Positions 19,476-30,203 of a stretch of DNA of 64,000 nucleotides are shown here, in pieces. Source of the DNA: Arion vulgaris. Taxonomy: Eukaryota; Mollusca; Gastropoda; Stylommatophora; Arionidae. Every line of letters starts with the position of its first letter. The stretch's first letter is position 1. The stretch is taken from contig CM036753.1 in NCBI GenBank assembly GCA_020796225.1, positions 70,237,865-70,301,864 on the forward strand, read 5' to 3'. The position numbers and the translations under genes were made by a program. Below the pieces are notes generated by a model, which saw only the letters and a list, made by a program, of their open reading frames with translations, was not told where the DNA came from and made no database searches.

Positions 19476-19979
19476 CATTTAAGCAGTCAAAATAACAGAC
19501 TCATAACAATTTCAACTTCGAACATTGTTACATGGCATAACTCTTGGAGGCTGCCATTTTGAAAGGAAATATGTCACCAGATATGCACCATTTGGTAATG
19601 CTCTAGGCACAAGAACCAAAGAGTGTTATAAGCTGTGGTTGAATCTCACCAAGAAAGCAACAGTTATCAGCAAAGTTTCTTATCTATTACTCATAATTTC
19701 AGTATTAAATGTTGTTGGTTATGTATAGTGTTGTGAAGTTTCTTGTATAGAACTGTTGAGAATAAAGAAATTTTACAATTATATTACATTCAATTATTGT
19801 TTAAAACATTAACTACTGCATTGAAAAAAATAATGTGGCCAAATTAATTTTAAAAAAATATTTTTTAACATCACAGGTTTATGTACAAATTAAGCAGTAG
19901 ATTTTCTTATTTTTGTCTTAAAGGAACTTTGATGAATGACATGTTGTTTTGTTGATAAATGAATGTACTTGTATCACAA

Positions 19980-20120
19980 TCTCGCCCGAGTGGTTACCAG
20001 GGCCCAAATTTGGGGTGTAAAGAATAGAACCACTGTTACCTGCCACGCATGTTGTAAGAGGCGACTAAGGAGGTTTGGCTGAAATCCGGATGCACGTGTC
20101 CGCTAGGGAATGCAAACCCG
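19980..20120 (+). mobile_element. SINE family C, 5' part
   Basis: Head CGCCCGAGTGGTTACCAGGG, CAAATTTGGGGTGTAAAG, AAGAGGCGACTAAGGAGG, then GGATGCACGTGTCC. The 3' half is missing and LINE debris follows. Confidence 0.65.
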
Positions 20121-20149
20121 AAACAAATGCTTGCAGAAAACGGATGCAC

Positions 20150-20530
20150 CAGGACGCAAGGCGCTTAACATGGTGCAACGACCCCTCACAATGAGGAATG
20201 GGATAGTGGATTCTACGGTCTCCAATCTCCTCAGGGGTTTCGCCACGCAGTAAGAATGTCAGACCTACCATCACGAGGGTGCCCAAAACTTACTGCGGGA
20301 AGAGGTCGGCACAAACGGGAAGCAGAAATCATAGGAATTATATCCTACAGAACTGCCCCCAGTATGCAGACTTGAGAAGAAAGAGGTGGCCCACTTACAC
20401 TAGCGTCCAAGACAAACTGTATGGTGTGGCTGATAATCTGAGGCAGACGGCTGCCTTTATTAGAGAATCCGAAATCCCAATCTAGTGAGAATGCAGAAGA
20501 AGTATCACAATCTAACAGAATGTGACAGAA
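20150..20530 (+). pseudogene. LINE C-terminal zinc-knuckle region
   Basis: Reads TYCGKRSAQTGSRNHRNYIL, then QNCPQYADLRRKRWP, KLYGVADNLRQTAAFIRES and a stop. This is the ILQ.CP...LR...WP terminus of an I/Jockey-like LINE. Confidence 0.7.
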
Positions 20531-20559
20531 TAAATTTAGAAACATTAACGATTGTAATA

Positions 20560-20680
20560 GGGGCGCCGATTATGAAGTTGACAATACGCTTCGCTAGTAA
20601 CCATGGGGCTTGCTAATACCGGAGTTCGAGGCCAACTTGTGCCCCCCAAATCTTTTATGTCCACATCATACTTGGTTTGA
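20560..20680 (+). mobile_element. Possible tRNA-like SINE head (single copy)
   Basis: Contains a B-box-like GGAGTTCGAGGCC and an upstream tRNA-like stretch. No second copy in the window, so class is uncertain. Confidence 0.3.
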
Positions 20681-20734
20681 CTACAGTTTTCCTCATCCTT
20701 TACTTTAGGATCTAAATTACACATACTTCAAATA

Positions 20735-20860
20735 TCAGAGTAAGGATTGCCTGAATGACGATGGACACTGATAAGGAAAACAAACCTACACGCAAAAAGT
20801 CAGTCATGTGCCATATTAGCCCCCGTGACTTTTCTGGAATTCATAGCGGATTAACAAAAA
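20735..20860 (-). repeat. Short dispersed repeat, family F
   Basis: Minus copy: GGACACTGATAAGG and AAAAAGTCAGTCATG match the reversed family F blocks. Confidence 0.5.
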
Positions 20861-21424
20861 AAAAAACTATCATATTGTGTTTGGGTAAGCTTTGAGCTAA
20901 TTGGACAATGAAACAAATATGGTACAGTTTGCAGCACATAGCCAAATGGAAGAGAAAAGCTGTTACAGGCTGCATCACTTGGTAGTTAGTGTGTTAAGAT
21001 AGTCTATTAGACCTTGTGATCCAATGGGCTGTCTAGACCATATACATAAACAAGTGAGAAATAGAAAACTTTGAGAACAATGATTGCAGACTAGCATCTC
21101 ATTAGAGAAATATAAACATATATACAACAGATTAAATATAAGAAATTTGAATGTGTCTGATTGTACTAATAACATGATAATTGAATAGGTTACAAATGTG
21201 TCCAATATATGAGAATCAAAGTTGTATACATGGTTACCATCAGACTGATTCTGGGATAAACTTTTAGGAGATATCAACAGTCTTTGTCTGACATGACCGT
21301 TGTTTCAAAAAACATACTTATATTGATGTCAGAAAGTGTATAGACATTCATTGTGAAGCGACAAATGCCTACACATGTGCTTATAGACTCTTTAACCGTG
21401 AGATGACACGTGCCCTATGTATAC

Positions 21425-21890
21425 GCAAGTGTATAGAAAAAAGCAAGGACTATGCAGTTATGCAAAGTGTAATATTCTCACAAAACAGTTGATGTATGGC
21501 GAGCTTGAAGGGGGCAGACGTTTAGCTGGTGGACAGAAAACGCTTTAAAGACATTCTTAAAGTGTCTCTGAAATGCTTCGATATAGACAATACGTGCTGG
21601 GAATCCCTTGCACAAGATCGCCAAATGTGGCGCTGTAACAACAAAAGAGGAACCCGAATAGCTGAGAATCATCGTATTGTTGAGTCACAGAGAAAACGAG
21701 CAGCGAAAAGACAGAGCACACAACACGCACATGTCTAACCTTGATCATATAAGCCCCACCTGTGGTCGGGATTCTGTTCTAGGATTGGACTCTACAGTCA
21801 CCTCCGCACACACCAGAGAGGTGCAACAGTACACGTCTGAGATTGTTGTCATCATCGCTATGCGATGGACGGCTATTATAATATTCTCAC
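21425..21890 (+). pseudogene. LINE C terminus with C2H2-like finger
   Basis: Reads LYGEL.GG, KDILKVSLKCFDIDN, WESLAQDRQMWR, then CGRDS..RIGL.SH.RTH across a shift, ending (VVIIAMRWTAIIIF). This layout, with a terminal zinc finger, is a known non-LTR C terminus. Confidence 0.75.
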
Positions 21891-22284
21891 ATGAATTTAT
21901 AAAGATCAGGGTAAAAGCTTTAATAAAAAGAATCATATAGAGAATAATAATCATCAGCAGCCTCCAGATATAACTTAAAATAACAAATGGGGGGAGATAA
22001 TTCAATAAACCACAAAGTAAAGTCTTAGGTTATCTTTCTATCATGTTGCAACGATGTTACTTGTTAGTATTTGTGTGTATGTGGTCATATTATTTATTGT
22101 ATTATGTCTAACAGCATTGTACAACATATCACATTCATGTTTGAAAGCAATTATATTTGGTATAATGTTGGAATAATTGATTGCAGGGTTGTGGAGTTGT
22201 GGAAGTCTCGAGTTGTGATGTTAGATTGTTTTGTGGATGAAGTTTTGAGTCTCCATGGAAGTTGAATTTGGGTCATTTCTATGC

Positions 22285-22420
22285 ATGGCCATTGAGTCAT
22301 CAGTGACACCGGAGCATGTCCTGCAAGACTGTCCTCTCCTGGGTGAGCTGAGAAGCAATGTGACCACACCCAGTCAACCTAAAAACTAAGCTTTGGGGAA
22401 CCGAAAGACCTGAAGTTGAC
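22285..22420 (+). pseudogene. LINE C-terminal fragment
   Basis: One frame reads TPEHVLQDCPLLGELRSNV, the EH.LQDCP...LR motif of I/Jockey-like LINEs. Confidence 0.6.
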
Positions 22421-22599
22421 TGCCTAGTTTGTGGTCCACAGTAAAATAAGCACATGACCAGAGATTGCTGAAAAAGAAGGATGATAATTTCTTGTGTCAG
22501 AGTCAAATGTTAGCAACTGTGCTCACAGTCTTGACTAATTAGGTGTAACAAACTGTATTAGTTAAGATAATTTTTTTCCTCATGGTTGAGACATTAGTT

Positions 22600-22860
22600 C
22601 TTCTTTTTCCTTCTTTTGTAGTCACGCTGCTACTGACTTGTCACAGAGTGTGGCGGTTTTCTTTTTTTGTCTTGCATTGCTGTCGTGGCTTGGGGTTAGT
22701 TATTTTTGCTTTTTGGCAATTTTTTATGCCATCTAACCATCTTTTTCGTGGTCTTCCTCTCCCTTCTTATGATTTTTTTTTAGAAGACTCCATAACGTTA
22801 ATCTGTCCCCTTCAAGCTTACCATACATCAACCGACAGTATAAGCGAAGGTAAACAATAC
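22600..22860 (-). pseudogene. LINE C-terminal fragment
   Basis: The minus strand reads GRGRPRKRWLDGIKNCQKAK, the GRPR..W.D motif of a non-LTR C terminus. Confidence 0.6.
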
Positions 22861-22869
22861 AGTTCACCA

Positions 22870-23500
22870 CTTTTAACATGCAACTTCTGCAAATAATGTA
22901 GGGTACACATAATTTAAATTGAGGGCAGTGTTATTTAAACACTATTGTTACAGGTACTGCATTTCCTATTTACCTCAATGTTGTTTATTGTTCTGTGATG
23001 TTCATATGCCAAGCCACAAATGATATCTATTACGTTTTATCTCTTCTGTAATAATCTGTTATGAGATGCCATTCTTTCCAATTATTAGTAGAATTTCACA
23101 TTTGACTACCACTTTGTGACTAGAGTAGTAGAAGATCTGGTCTGAAAGCAGGGCAGGAAAATTGAAAAGAGATAGATGATTAGACCACAGCCTCCACTTT
23201 GCTATCTGTAGCATAAGACTGACTAACTTAGCCGAAAATGTGAAATTCCTGTTGGAGTGAACTGATTTTTACATATGTTGGAGAGAACATTGAAAGCTTT
23301 ACTGAAATTTTACACTGTTCTATAAATCCATGATTATTTATTGACAAAAAATGTTAAAAATACTGATATTCATGAGTGTTAAATTTTAATTTTGTTGACA
23401 TAATATAACTTTGTTCTTACGAGTTGTACTGTTATTAAAATGAATTCCTCTTAAGCTAACAATACTGAAATGAAAGGGACATGAGATGTAATACAGATGA
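22870..23500. other. Intergenic, nothing recognised
   Basis: AT-rich, no credible ORF or repeat match. A small plus-strand LINE-like remnant (DKIKEILRQHGDAITAVTRM) follows at 23535-23605. Confidence 0.45.
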
Positions 23501-23837
23501 TTTCTTTGAATTTCCCTTGAGCTAGTCACGTATAGACAAAATCAAAGAAATACTGCGACAACATGGAGACGCAATAACTGCTGTGACACGCATGGTCCAA
23601 CAATGATAACTAAGCTTCCCACACTGCCTCACAGCTTAAGAAACTAGCAAGAAGGAAGTAGAATCTTTGTTTCTACATTTTTTTTTAATGTGTAAATCAT
23701 TGTAGTGATAATTGTTCATCACCTTTTAATGCTGACAACTTCCACAGTTGTATTGTTATTTTATATATTGTCAGAGTTTTAGAGTGCTGTAGAAGGTGAT
23801 TATACAGACATATTCTAGTATATAAATTCCTTGATAT

Positions 23838-24115
23838 AGGGGAAGACTGCAGTAAAACTATATAGCAATGACGAAACACATAAAAAGTACTGTAGTTTTA
23901 CAAAAACAATGACAATACACCACAACGTTTTGACCAAAAGACCTTTATCAAGCGAAGGATACAAGAGAAGTGAAGATTGATAATAAAATATAAATCTTCA
24001 CTTCTCTTGTATCCTTCTCTTGATAAAGGCCTTTTGGTCAAAATGTTCGTGTATTGTCATTGTTTTTGTAAAACTACAGTACTTTGTTTTACGTGTTTTG
24101 CCATTGCTACATAAG
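23838..24115. mobile_element. Family G foldback element (long inverted repeat)
   Basis: The left arm (23859-23980) and right arm (23995-24112) are near-perfect reverse complements. Both carry GTACTGTAGTTTTAC, CAATGACAATACAC and the hammerhead-like core (antisense at 23930-23955, sense at 24020-24045). About 15 bp of loop separates the arms. Confidence 0.85.
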
Positions 24116-24294
24116 TCCTACAACATGTAGGAATGATTGAGCTCAGAACAGGGAAATTAATCACTATAATTCCAGGCGGCATATTTCTTATTAATTTCTT
24201 ATGATCACTTTTAGTTTGCAGTATGGATGCCTTGAATGAGATCTGGACACCAGGTTCATCTATATTGAACAAACACATCACAGGAAGTCGTCTT

Positions 24295-24415
24295 GCGTTC
24301 GCCTGCTATGAATTCAGGCATAGTCAGGGTACCTGGTATGACGCTTCTGACTGATTTTTGCATGAAGGCCTGATTTACTTATTATCAGTGTCCCCTGCCA
24401 TACAGGTGTGCCTAA
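24295..24415 (+). repeat. Short dispersed repeat, family F
   Basis: TATGAATTCAGGCATAGTCA, then ACTGATTTTTGCATGAAGG and TTATTATCAGTGTCCCC; a good copy of the family. Confidence 0.6.
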
Positions 24416-24423
24416 GTAAAGAA

Positions 24424-24675
24424 CCTGTTTTCATACCATGAGGTATATTAGGGAATAGGATGTTAGGGCCGTATTTTTATTTGACAAGCGGCATACAAAG
24501 GGTGATGTGGTCACCAATCGCCTTTGCTTCCCAGTGTTTCTCTAGTAACTAATTGATTCTTGGTTGATATGAGAGCCGTTACGGTAGGAAATAATCCTGC
24601 TGTAACTGTAGAATTTGAATCTGGGATCACACACATACAAAGCAAGCGTACTAACCGCTACATTATCACAGCTTT
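24424..24675 (-). mobile_element. tRNA-derived SINE, family E
   Basis: Minus copy: tail side with TTTTCATACCATGAGGTATA at the left and a diverged head (GATAATGTAGCGGTTAGTAC on the minus strand) at the right. A family D SINE abuts its head. Confidence 0.65.
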
Positions 24676-24688
24676 CAATGTTATCATC

Positions 24689-24939
24689 GCCCGTGTGGTG
24701 CCGGGGCCCGCAAGGGAATCCAAGAATAGTACCACTCCAACCTACAATGCATGTCGTGAGAGGCGATTGATGTAGGCCCTAGGATGCTACCCTAGTAAAT
24801 AAAAAGCAGCGCAGAAATCGTATGTGCTGGCCTACTTGTAGGTGCATAACTGGCACAATGTGCAATCGCTCTTAGGTTCAGATCACATACAAATCACACA
24901 GAGTGGTTGACAAGTGGTCGATAAGGAGCATTTGAAGAA
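24689..24939 (+). mobile_element. SINE family D, full length
   Basis: Head CGCCCGTGTGGTGCCGGGGC, GTGAGAGGCGATTGATG, TGCTGGCCTACTTGTAGG and tail AAGTGGTCGATAAGGAGC with GAAGAA. The 13-bp duplication CAATGTTATCATC flanks it (24676-24688, 24940-24952). Confidence 0.88.
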
Positions 24940-24952
24940 CAATGTTATCATC

Positions 24953-25155
24953 ATGTGCCAATCTGGCTGGCATAAGTGATAGTAAATCTTTACAAATATC
25001 TGTCCAGAGTACTGACTATCATTTCTAATGTTGACATTTTTTTTGTACCATGATGTTATGCTGTACAGAATTTGCTCTCTCTCTCTCTTCGTTTGATCTC
25101 TCTCTCTCTCTCTCTTCGTTTGATCATTTGGCTGACCATGTATACTCATATTCAA
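24953..25155 (-). pseudogene. RTE C-terminal fragment
   Basis: The minus strand reads ILYSITSWYKKNVNIRNDSQ, then HLCQPDWHMMIT, a decayed match to the SLTSWHGKASTSEMIANT..ASRH terminus at 4958-5217. The (CT)n tracts at 25075-25125 lie within the coding remnant. Confidence 0.65.
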
Positions 25156-25589
25156 GTCTGCTAAGTGTTTACCTATGATTTGACATTATATTCTTTATCA
25201 TATCATCTCTTCATGAGATCTCCAGCTATTGTCCAACGAAGAGTTCAGTCGAACAATGGTATTAGACATGTAAGTGCATTTAAATTGTCTGCCCATAAAC
25301 TTGATACTCATTTGTTTCACATTTCTTGAACTAAAATTTTACAGATATATCTAATAAAAATGATCATGCTTGTGTGTTGTGGAAATGCTGTGTGGAAACA
25401 CCAGAAGTTTAAAGACATTTTAATACTAAATAGTTTTACTTCAGTTTTTGTGTGAGTATGTGTATGGGTGGTGGTGAGAACTAGCTTTTAAAGTGATGCT
25501 TCTTCATATAGATATTTGCTGCCTCAAAATGAATGATATATATATAAAAAAAGTAACGATTCTGTTTTCATGAATAATATCTAATCTAT

Positions 25590-25800
25590 CCATCTATTTA
25601 TCAATGCCCACTTCATGTCATAGTTGACATACAGCATTAACAAGTGACCACCCTTTTCTGCCAGTCTACAGCCTTTCTACCTATGTATCCCATGCCTGTC
25701 CAATCTTTCATTTCTCTCTCCATCATCCTTTTCTAGATTTCCTTCTGTCTGCTGTTCATTGGAGAGCTGTCTTTGTCAAAGAGCCAAGTAGCATTCTACA
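25590..25800 (-). pseudogene. LINE C-terminal fragment
   Basis: Diverged copy of the 2680-3055 LINE, recognised from CTGTCTTTGTCAAAGAGCC and CAGCCTTTCTACC blocks in the same order, with TATC-like runs at its 3' end. Confidence 0.5.
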
Positions 25801-25989
25801 CGTATCCAAGCCATGACCATATTTTATTTCCGTTATGCTTGTCAATGATATAAAATGAGTTTTCTTCTGCAGCTCCTGATTTCTGATCTTTTCTGGCCAA
25901 AATATTCACATAATTTTTATAAGACATTTGTTTTGAAAGTTCTCTAATTTGTGTGCAGTGTCTGCAGTCATTTTCCAGCACTTGCTGTC

Positions 25990-26200
25990 ATATTAGATCT
26001 ATCCAAAAGCTGCTCAAAATCAAAGAAAACGGGATGATGCCTGAAATAAGAAAATTGAGGTATTTCGGACATTAAAAAATACACGAGTTGGAGAAGACCA
26101 TTATTGAAGGAAGCATCCTGATGAGTTGAGCATGATGGCTGCAGAGATGAGACATCTGACCCGTGAGAGAGGGAAATCACGAAAATAGGGTGGCAAAGTT
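25990..26200 (+). pseudogene. RTE-like fragment (GHIKRH type)
   Basis: Reads KLRYFGH, then ELEKTIIEGSI with stops between. Same protein region as 42925-43110. Confidence 0.55.
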
Positions 26201-26289
26201 CAGCTCAGGACAAGCTATTTGATAATAATGCTATTATATAGCACTATTCTGAGAATGTTGTCAAACGAAGTCCAATTGATTTCCTTATA

Positions 26290-26810
26290 TTTAAAGCATT
26301 GCAAAAGTGTGGTTAATTGCATTGAGTAATATATGGAAGTCAAAGGAGATCAAAACAAACACAAAGCTGAGAATCTTTCAATCAAATGTGAAGTCAGTGC
26401 TGTATTATGACTCTTATACATGGAGGACAACAAAAGAAATACCAGAAAACTACAGACCTTTGTAAATGGATGTTTACATAGAATTGGGGGACTGAGATGG
26501 CGATTGCGATAAGATTGCGAACTATGAACTCTGAGAAAGAACTAAGCAGATATCAGTGGAAAAAGAGCTAAGGAATAGATGCTGGCGATGGATAGGACAC
26601 ACATGAAGAAGGCAGACTAGAAGCATTGCAAGACAGGCAGTGTTTTGAAGCCTGCAGGGAAAGGAGTGGGAAATGCTTAGAAATACCTTGAGAAGAGAGT
26701 TGGAGACTGAAATTAAAAGGATAGGTAAAACATGCATAGAATTGGAAGAGGTGACAAAAGAGAGGAAGAGCTGTCCTCTGTTGGGAGTTGAAAGGGAAGA
26801 AGAAGAAAAG
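26290..26810 (+). pseudogene. LINE reverse transcriptase C-terminal fragment
   Basis: Reads, across breaks, IWKSKEIKTNTKLRIFQSNV, KSVLYYDSYTWRTTKEI, RCWRWIGHT and LRRELETEIKRIGKTCIELE. The thumb and C terminus of a non-LTR RT, related to 32221-33130. Confidence 0.75.
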
Positions 26811-27159
26811 TGTGATTTGCTTATTCTTGTTGCTACATCCTTTCATGAATAATACTATAGTGAAAATAGTATTCAATTTGTGCTGTATCTTGGATTTCAC
26901 TTTGTGATCATGGGGTTCTTTTATAAGGAAAGAATAGGGCCACTATCGCAAAAACAAAAGTTGAGTTCAGCGCCCGATGAAACTGACCTTCCTGCTTGTC
27001 AGAGAATGTTCCTTATTCGGAATGACCTCCCCGTAGTCAGAAAAATTGAATCTTCACTAGGTATCACTTGCCATAGAAATTGCGTGCGTCCAAGGCATGG
27101 ACCGAAAATTCACGCAAATAGTTGGAATATAGGTTCATTGATCACCTGATCATTACTTG

Positions 27160-27295
27160 AGGATCTGAACAATAAGCACCTCTGAAGTCGGAGAAGGCAT
27201 GCTTGTAGGGCGATGAGCAATGATAATAAGGAAAGCAGACCTCTGCGGAAAAATCAGTCAGAAGGCCTGAATTTATAGCTGGTGAATGCAAGCAG
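27160..27295 (-). repeat. Short dispersed repeat, family F
   Basis: Minus copy: CCTCTGAAGTCGGAGAAGGC, CGGAAAAATCAGTCAGAAG and GCCTGAATTTATAGC. Confidence 0.55.
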
Positions 27296-27892
27296 AAGAA
27301 AAGTATTTGAAACAACACACTCACAGTAATCAGTATTTGAAATAACACACAGAAATCAGTATTTGAAATAGCACACTCATGGATATCAGCAATACTTGCT
27401 AACATGTAGTGAAAGCTGAAAAGAATACTATATACAAAGACATGATCCTCATATCATAATGTACATTAAACCCACATTAAATAAAATAACAGTAACAAAA
27501 TTATTTCCTTCATTTTATGTTTTAAACTTGTTTAATTTGAGCATACAAGAAACCGAATATAAGCAACAATGTGTAATACATCACAATATCTTGCAACATA
27601 AAACACTTTCTTCACTTGCAAAGAAGTTGTAATTTAAAAGTCCAATACTGTTGTTATTGTATCAACATAGCTGCACATCTCAAATGGGTATAGATGGTCG
27701 GCTAACATTATTCATAACACATATCAATTTTATGAGAAGAAATTGTGCAAAACATATAATTTATATGAAGAGAAAATAAGGTATATATTCAGTATGTTTG
27801 ATGAAGTAGTATAGCCTACCCTGTGTGTGGAGAAATAGCCAGTAGGGAAGAAAATGTATATTTCAAGTATCTATCTTACTAGAAGAGAGATA

Positions 27893-28325
27893 TCTTATCT
27901 TAACCACATTTGCCATGAAGCATCATGGGGAGAGTTCGTTTTCTATCTTGTGCCAGGTGTCCTGCGCTTGACGCTGTCAGTCCATGCTTTCGCAGGGACT
28001 CTGAGATGTTATCTATCCATCGTGTTCTTGGCCTGCCTTGTGCTCTGCGCCCTGAGTGTCGATTATTGTAGGCACGTGATGGTAGTAAATGTGGTTCCAT
28101 TCTCATTAGATGGCCGAACCACTTGATTCTTTGCTTCTCGATGTACTGTATGCATGGTATAGTACCAATGATGCTTCTGATATTCTCATTTCTCACTCTA
28201 TCTCTCCTTATAAAGTTGACAGCTTTTTGTAGACATCTCATTTCACATGTTGTAATCTTTCTTTCTTGTGTCTTAGTCAGTGGCCATGTTTGGCACTGAT
28301 AGCAGAGAGTTGGAATAAATATGCA
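27893..28325 (-). mobile_element. 5'-truncated LINE insertion (RT C terminus)
   Basis: One open minus frame reads TWPLTKTQERKITTCEMRCL, then IRRDRVRNENIRSIIG, KWFGHLMRMEPHLLPSRAY, GRPRTRWIDNISESLRKHG and a stop. The duplication AGAAGAGAGATA flanks it at 27881-27892 and 28326-28337. The frame is intact over about 140 codons, so it is young compared with its neighbours. Confidence 0.85.
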
Positions 28326-28369
28326 AGAAGAGAGATAATATATTCTTATCTAGCAGTTGTGCAGCAATA

Positions 28370-29090
28370 GCATATCACCCAAACAGTACATTGTAAGGAA
28401 AATGAAGGCACATACTCAGTTCCTAGGAAGAAAATATTAAGACACATAATTAATTTACAGTAAGAAATAAGCACATATTTTGTTTATGAGCAAATATAGT
28501 CCGTTAGTGAGTACATATCTTGTTTTTATGAAGAACTAGTAAGGCACATATCTTGTTTGTAAGAAGACATAATAAGGCACATATCCTGTTTGTAGGAAGA
28601 AATAGTGAGGCACATATCCTGTTTGTAGGAAGAAATAGTGAGGCACATATCCTGTTTATGGGAGAAAAATAGTTAAACCTCTTTGTAGGAAGGAATAGTA
28701 AGGCACATATCTTGTTTGTAGGAAGAAATAGTGAGGCACATATCCTGTTTATGGGAGAAAAATAGTTAAGCCTCCTCTTTGTAGGAAGAAATAGTGAGGC
28801 AGATATCATGTTTATGGGAAGAAATAGCAAGGCACATATCCCGTTTACAGAGAGGAATAGTACATCATATATCCCATAGACTGGAAGAAATATAACAAAC
28901 ACTACATGTTGGATGAAATAGTAATAAAATGAAAAATGATGACACAAATATCTTGCGTAAGAGAAAATACGTTACTGAAATAGTGTATTTAAAGAAATAG
29001 CATATCTAAGAAGTACATGGTAGGAAAAAGTAAAGCATATATTCAGCACTTGGGAAGAAATAGTACATCACATATTCTATATAAGAAAAG
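28370..29090. repeat. 33-bp minisatellite, degenerate at both ends
   Basis: Units carry GGCACATATCCTGTTTGTAG then GAAGAAATAGT. They are clear from about 28480 to 28900 and decay outward, with similar units also left of the LINE insertion (27690-27880). The minus strand stays open (147 codons, 11-residue period FLPTNRICASL) because 33 is a multiple of three. Confidence 0.85.
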
Positions 29091-29091
29091 A

Positions 29092-29315
29092 AATAGGCGA
29101 AACATGTAATAACAAAGTACTGTAGTTTTACAAAATACAAAACAATACACAGACTCTCTGTTGTAGTCTATATGTAGTGTGTTGTGAAATTCGTCACTCC
29201 TGTTGTATCGTTTGTGTGATAAAGACCTTTAGGTCGAAACGTTGCTGTGTATTGTCATTGTTTTTGTAAAACTACAGTACTTGGTTATTACGTGTTTCGC
29301 CAGTTACATAAACTT
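29092..29315. mobile_element. Family G foldback element
   Basis: Ends carry GTACTGTAGTTTTACAAAA and its reverse complement, plus CGAAACATGTAATAAC and its inverse. The hammerhead-like core is sense at 29216-29241 (GACCTTTAGGTCGAAAC). Confidence 0.8.
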
Positions 29316-29589
29316 TTACATTTCTAACCCTACAAGAAATGTAACAAAACTCTGAAATTTAAATCCTCCACATCTATTAATTCCTTATTATAATTATTTT
29401 AAGAATTTGTTAAGCAATACTCAAGTTTTAAGAAATTAATGCGGGCCAGTACTAATGTTTTATTATTTTTGTCAGTTGTAGCAAGAACAGTCAATTGAAG
29501 TTTTTGTATTTTTTATAAACTTTTAAAATCAAATACTTTTCTAAATGTTTATTATACATTCTATACCATACATCTTGGAAGAAAAAGAC

Positions 29590-29710
29590 GCTGACATGAT
29601 GTTGACCAGATCACCTATTGTGTGCAGATAGTAAAGGAAAAATATGGACATAACACCATAGTTTCCCAATATACCGCATGGTATTAAAAAGGGTTTCTTT
29701 ACTTACTTTA
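29590..29710 (+). mobile_element. SINE family E, 3' part
   Basis: 5'-truncated copy from TGATGTTGACCAGATCACC to GGGTTTCTTTACTTAC. Confidence 0.6.
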
Positions 29711-29849
29711 GCCCACATGATTAAAGAAATTTATGAAATAAGAAACTTTCATACTAGAAAAACATAAGAAGCTTAGTAAATAGCCTGTACATACAAATAG
29801 TCGCTTCTAAAATCAGTCATTAGTTTGTTTGGTTTATATAAGAAAAACT

Positions 29850-29970
29850 AGTAAGGCTCGGCTGAACTGTGAGGTACACCGGGGATAAGAAAAGCAAGTC
29901 TTCATACAAAAATCAGAGGTGCCATAATTACGCCTGAATTAATAGCGGGCAAGCGAGAACAAAAAAACCA
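29850..29970 (-). repeat. Short dispersed repeat, family F
   Basis: Minus copy: CGGGGATAAGAAAAGCAAG, CAAAAATCAGAGGTGCC, GCCTGAATTAATAGCGGGC. Confidence 0.55.
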
Positions 29971-30141
29971 GAAATACATTTCCATAATAAAAAATAAAGA
30001 TCTTGCACAGATTATCATCTTCCCTGGAAAAGTCAACAGTATGGCTGTGGTTATACATGTATTAAAGGACAAGAAACAAAATACAATAACTTGGTGATAA
30101 ATTAATATACGGTCAACAAAAAATATTAGTTTGTTGATACT

Positions 30142-30203
30142 TTAGTCTGAGTCTTCTTCATCTTCATAGTCATTGCCTGCGTACCTTGATGCTTGAATAC
30201 CAG
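30142..30203 (-). CDS. OSTF1: OSTF1 exon 8 (acidic tail and stop)
   Basis: 62 nt after ATTTCAG, ending in TAA at 30144-30142. It encodes the acidic tail ..[10 protein letters not shown], which matches the tail of the vertebrate protein. The nearest minus-strand AATAAA hexamers that I found downstream are at 29553-29548 and 29464-29459. Confidence 0.92.

Noticed and set aside
28504..28947. 147-codon minus-strand ORF with an 11-residue repeat
   Set aside because: It is the open frame of a 33-bp minisatellite and is interrupted at both ends by decay; no start context or splice sites point to a gene.
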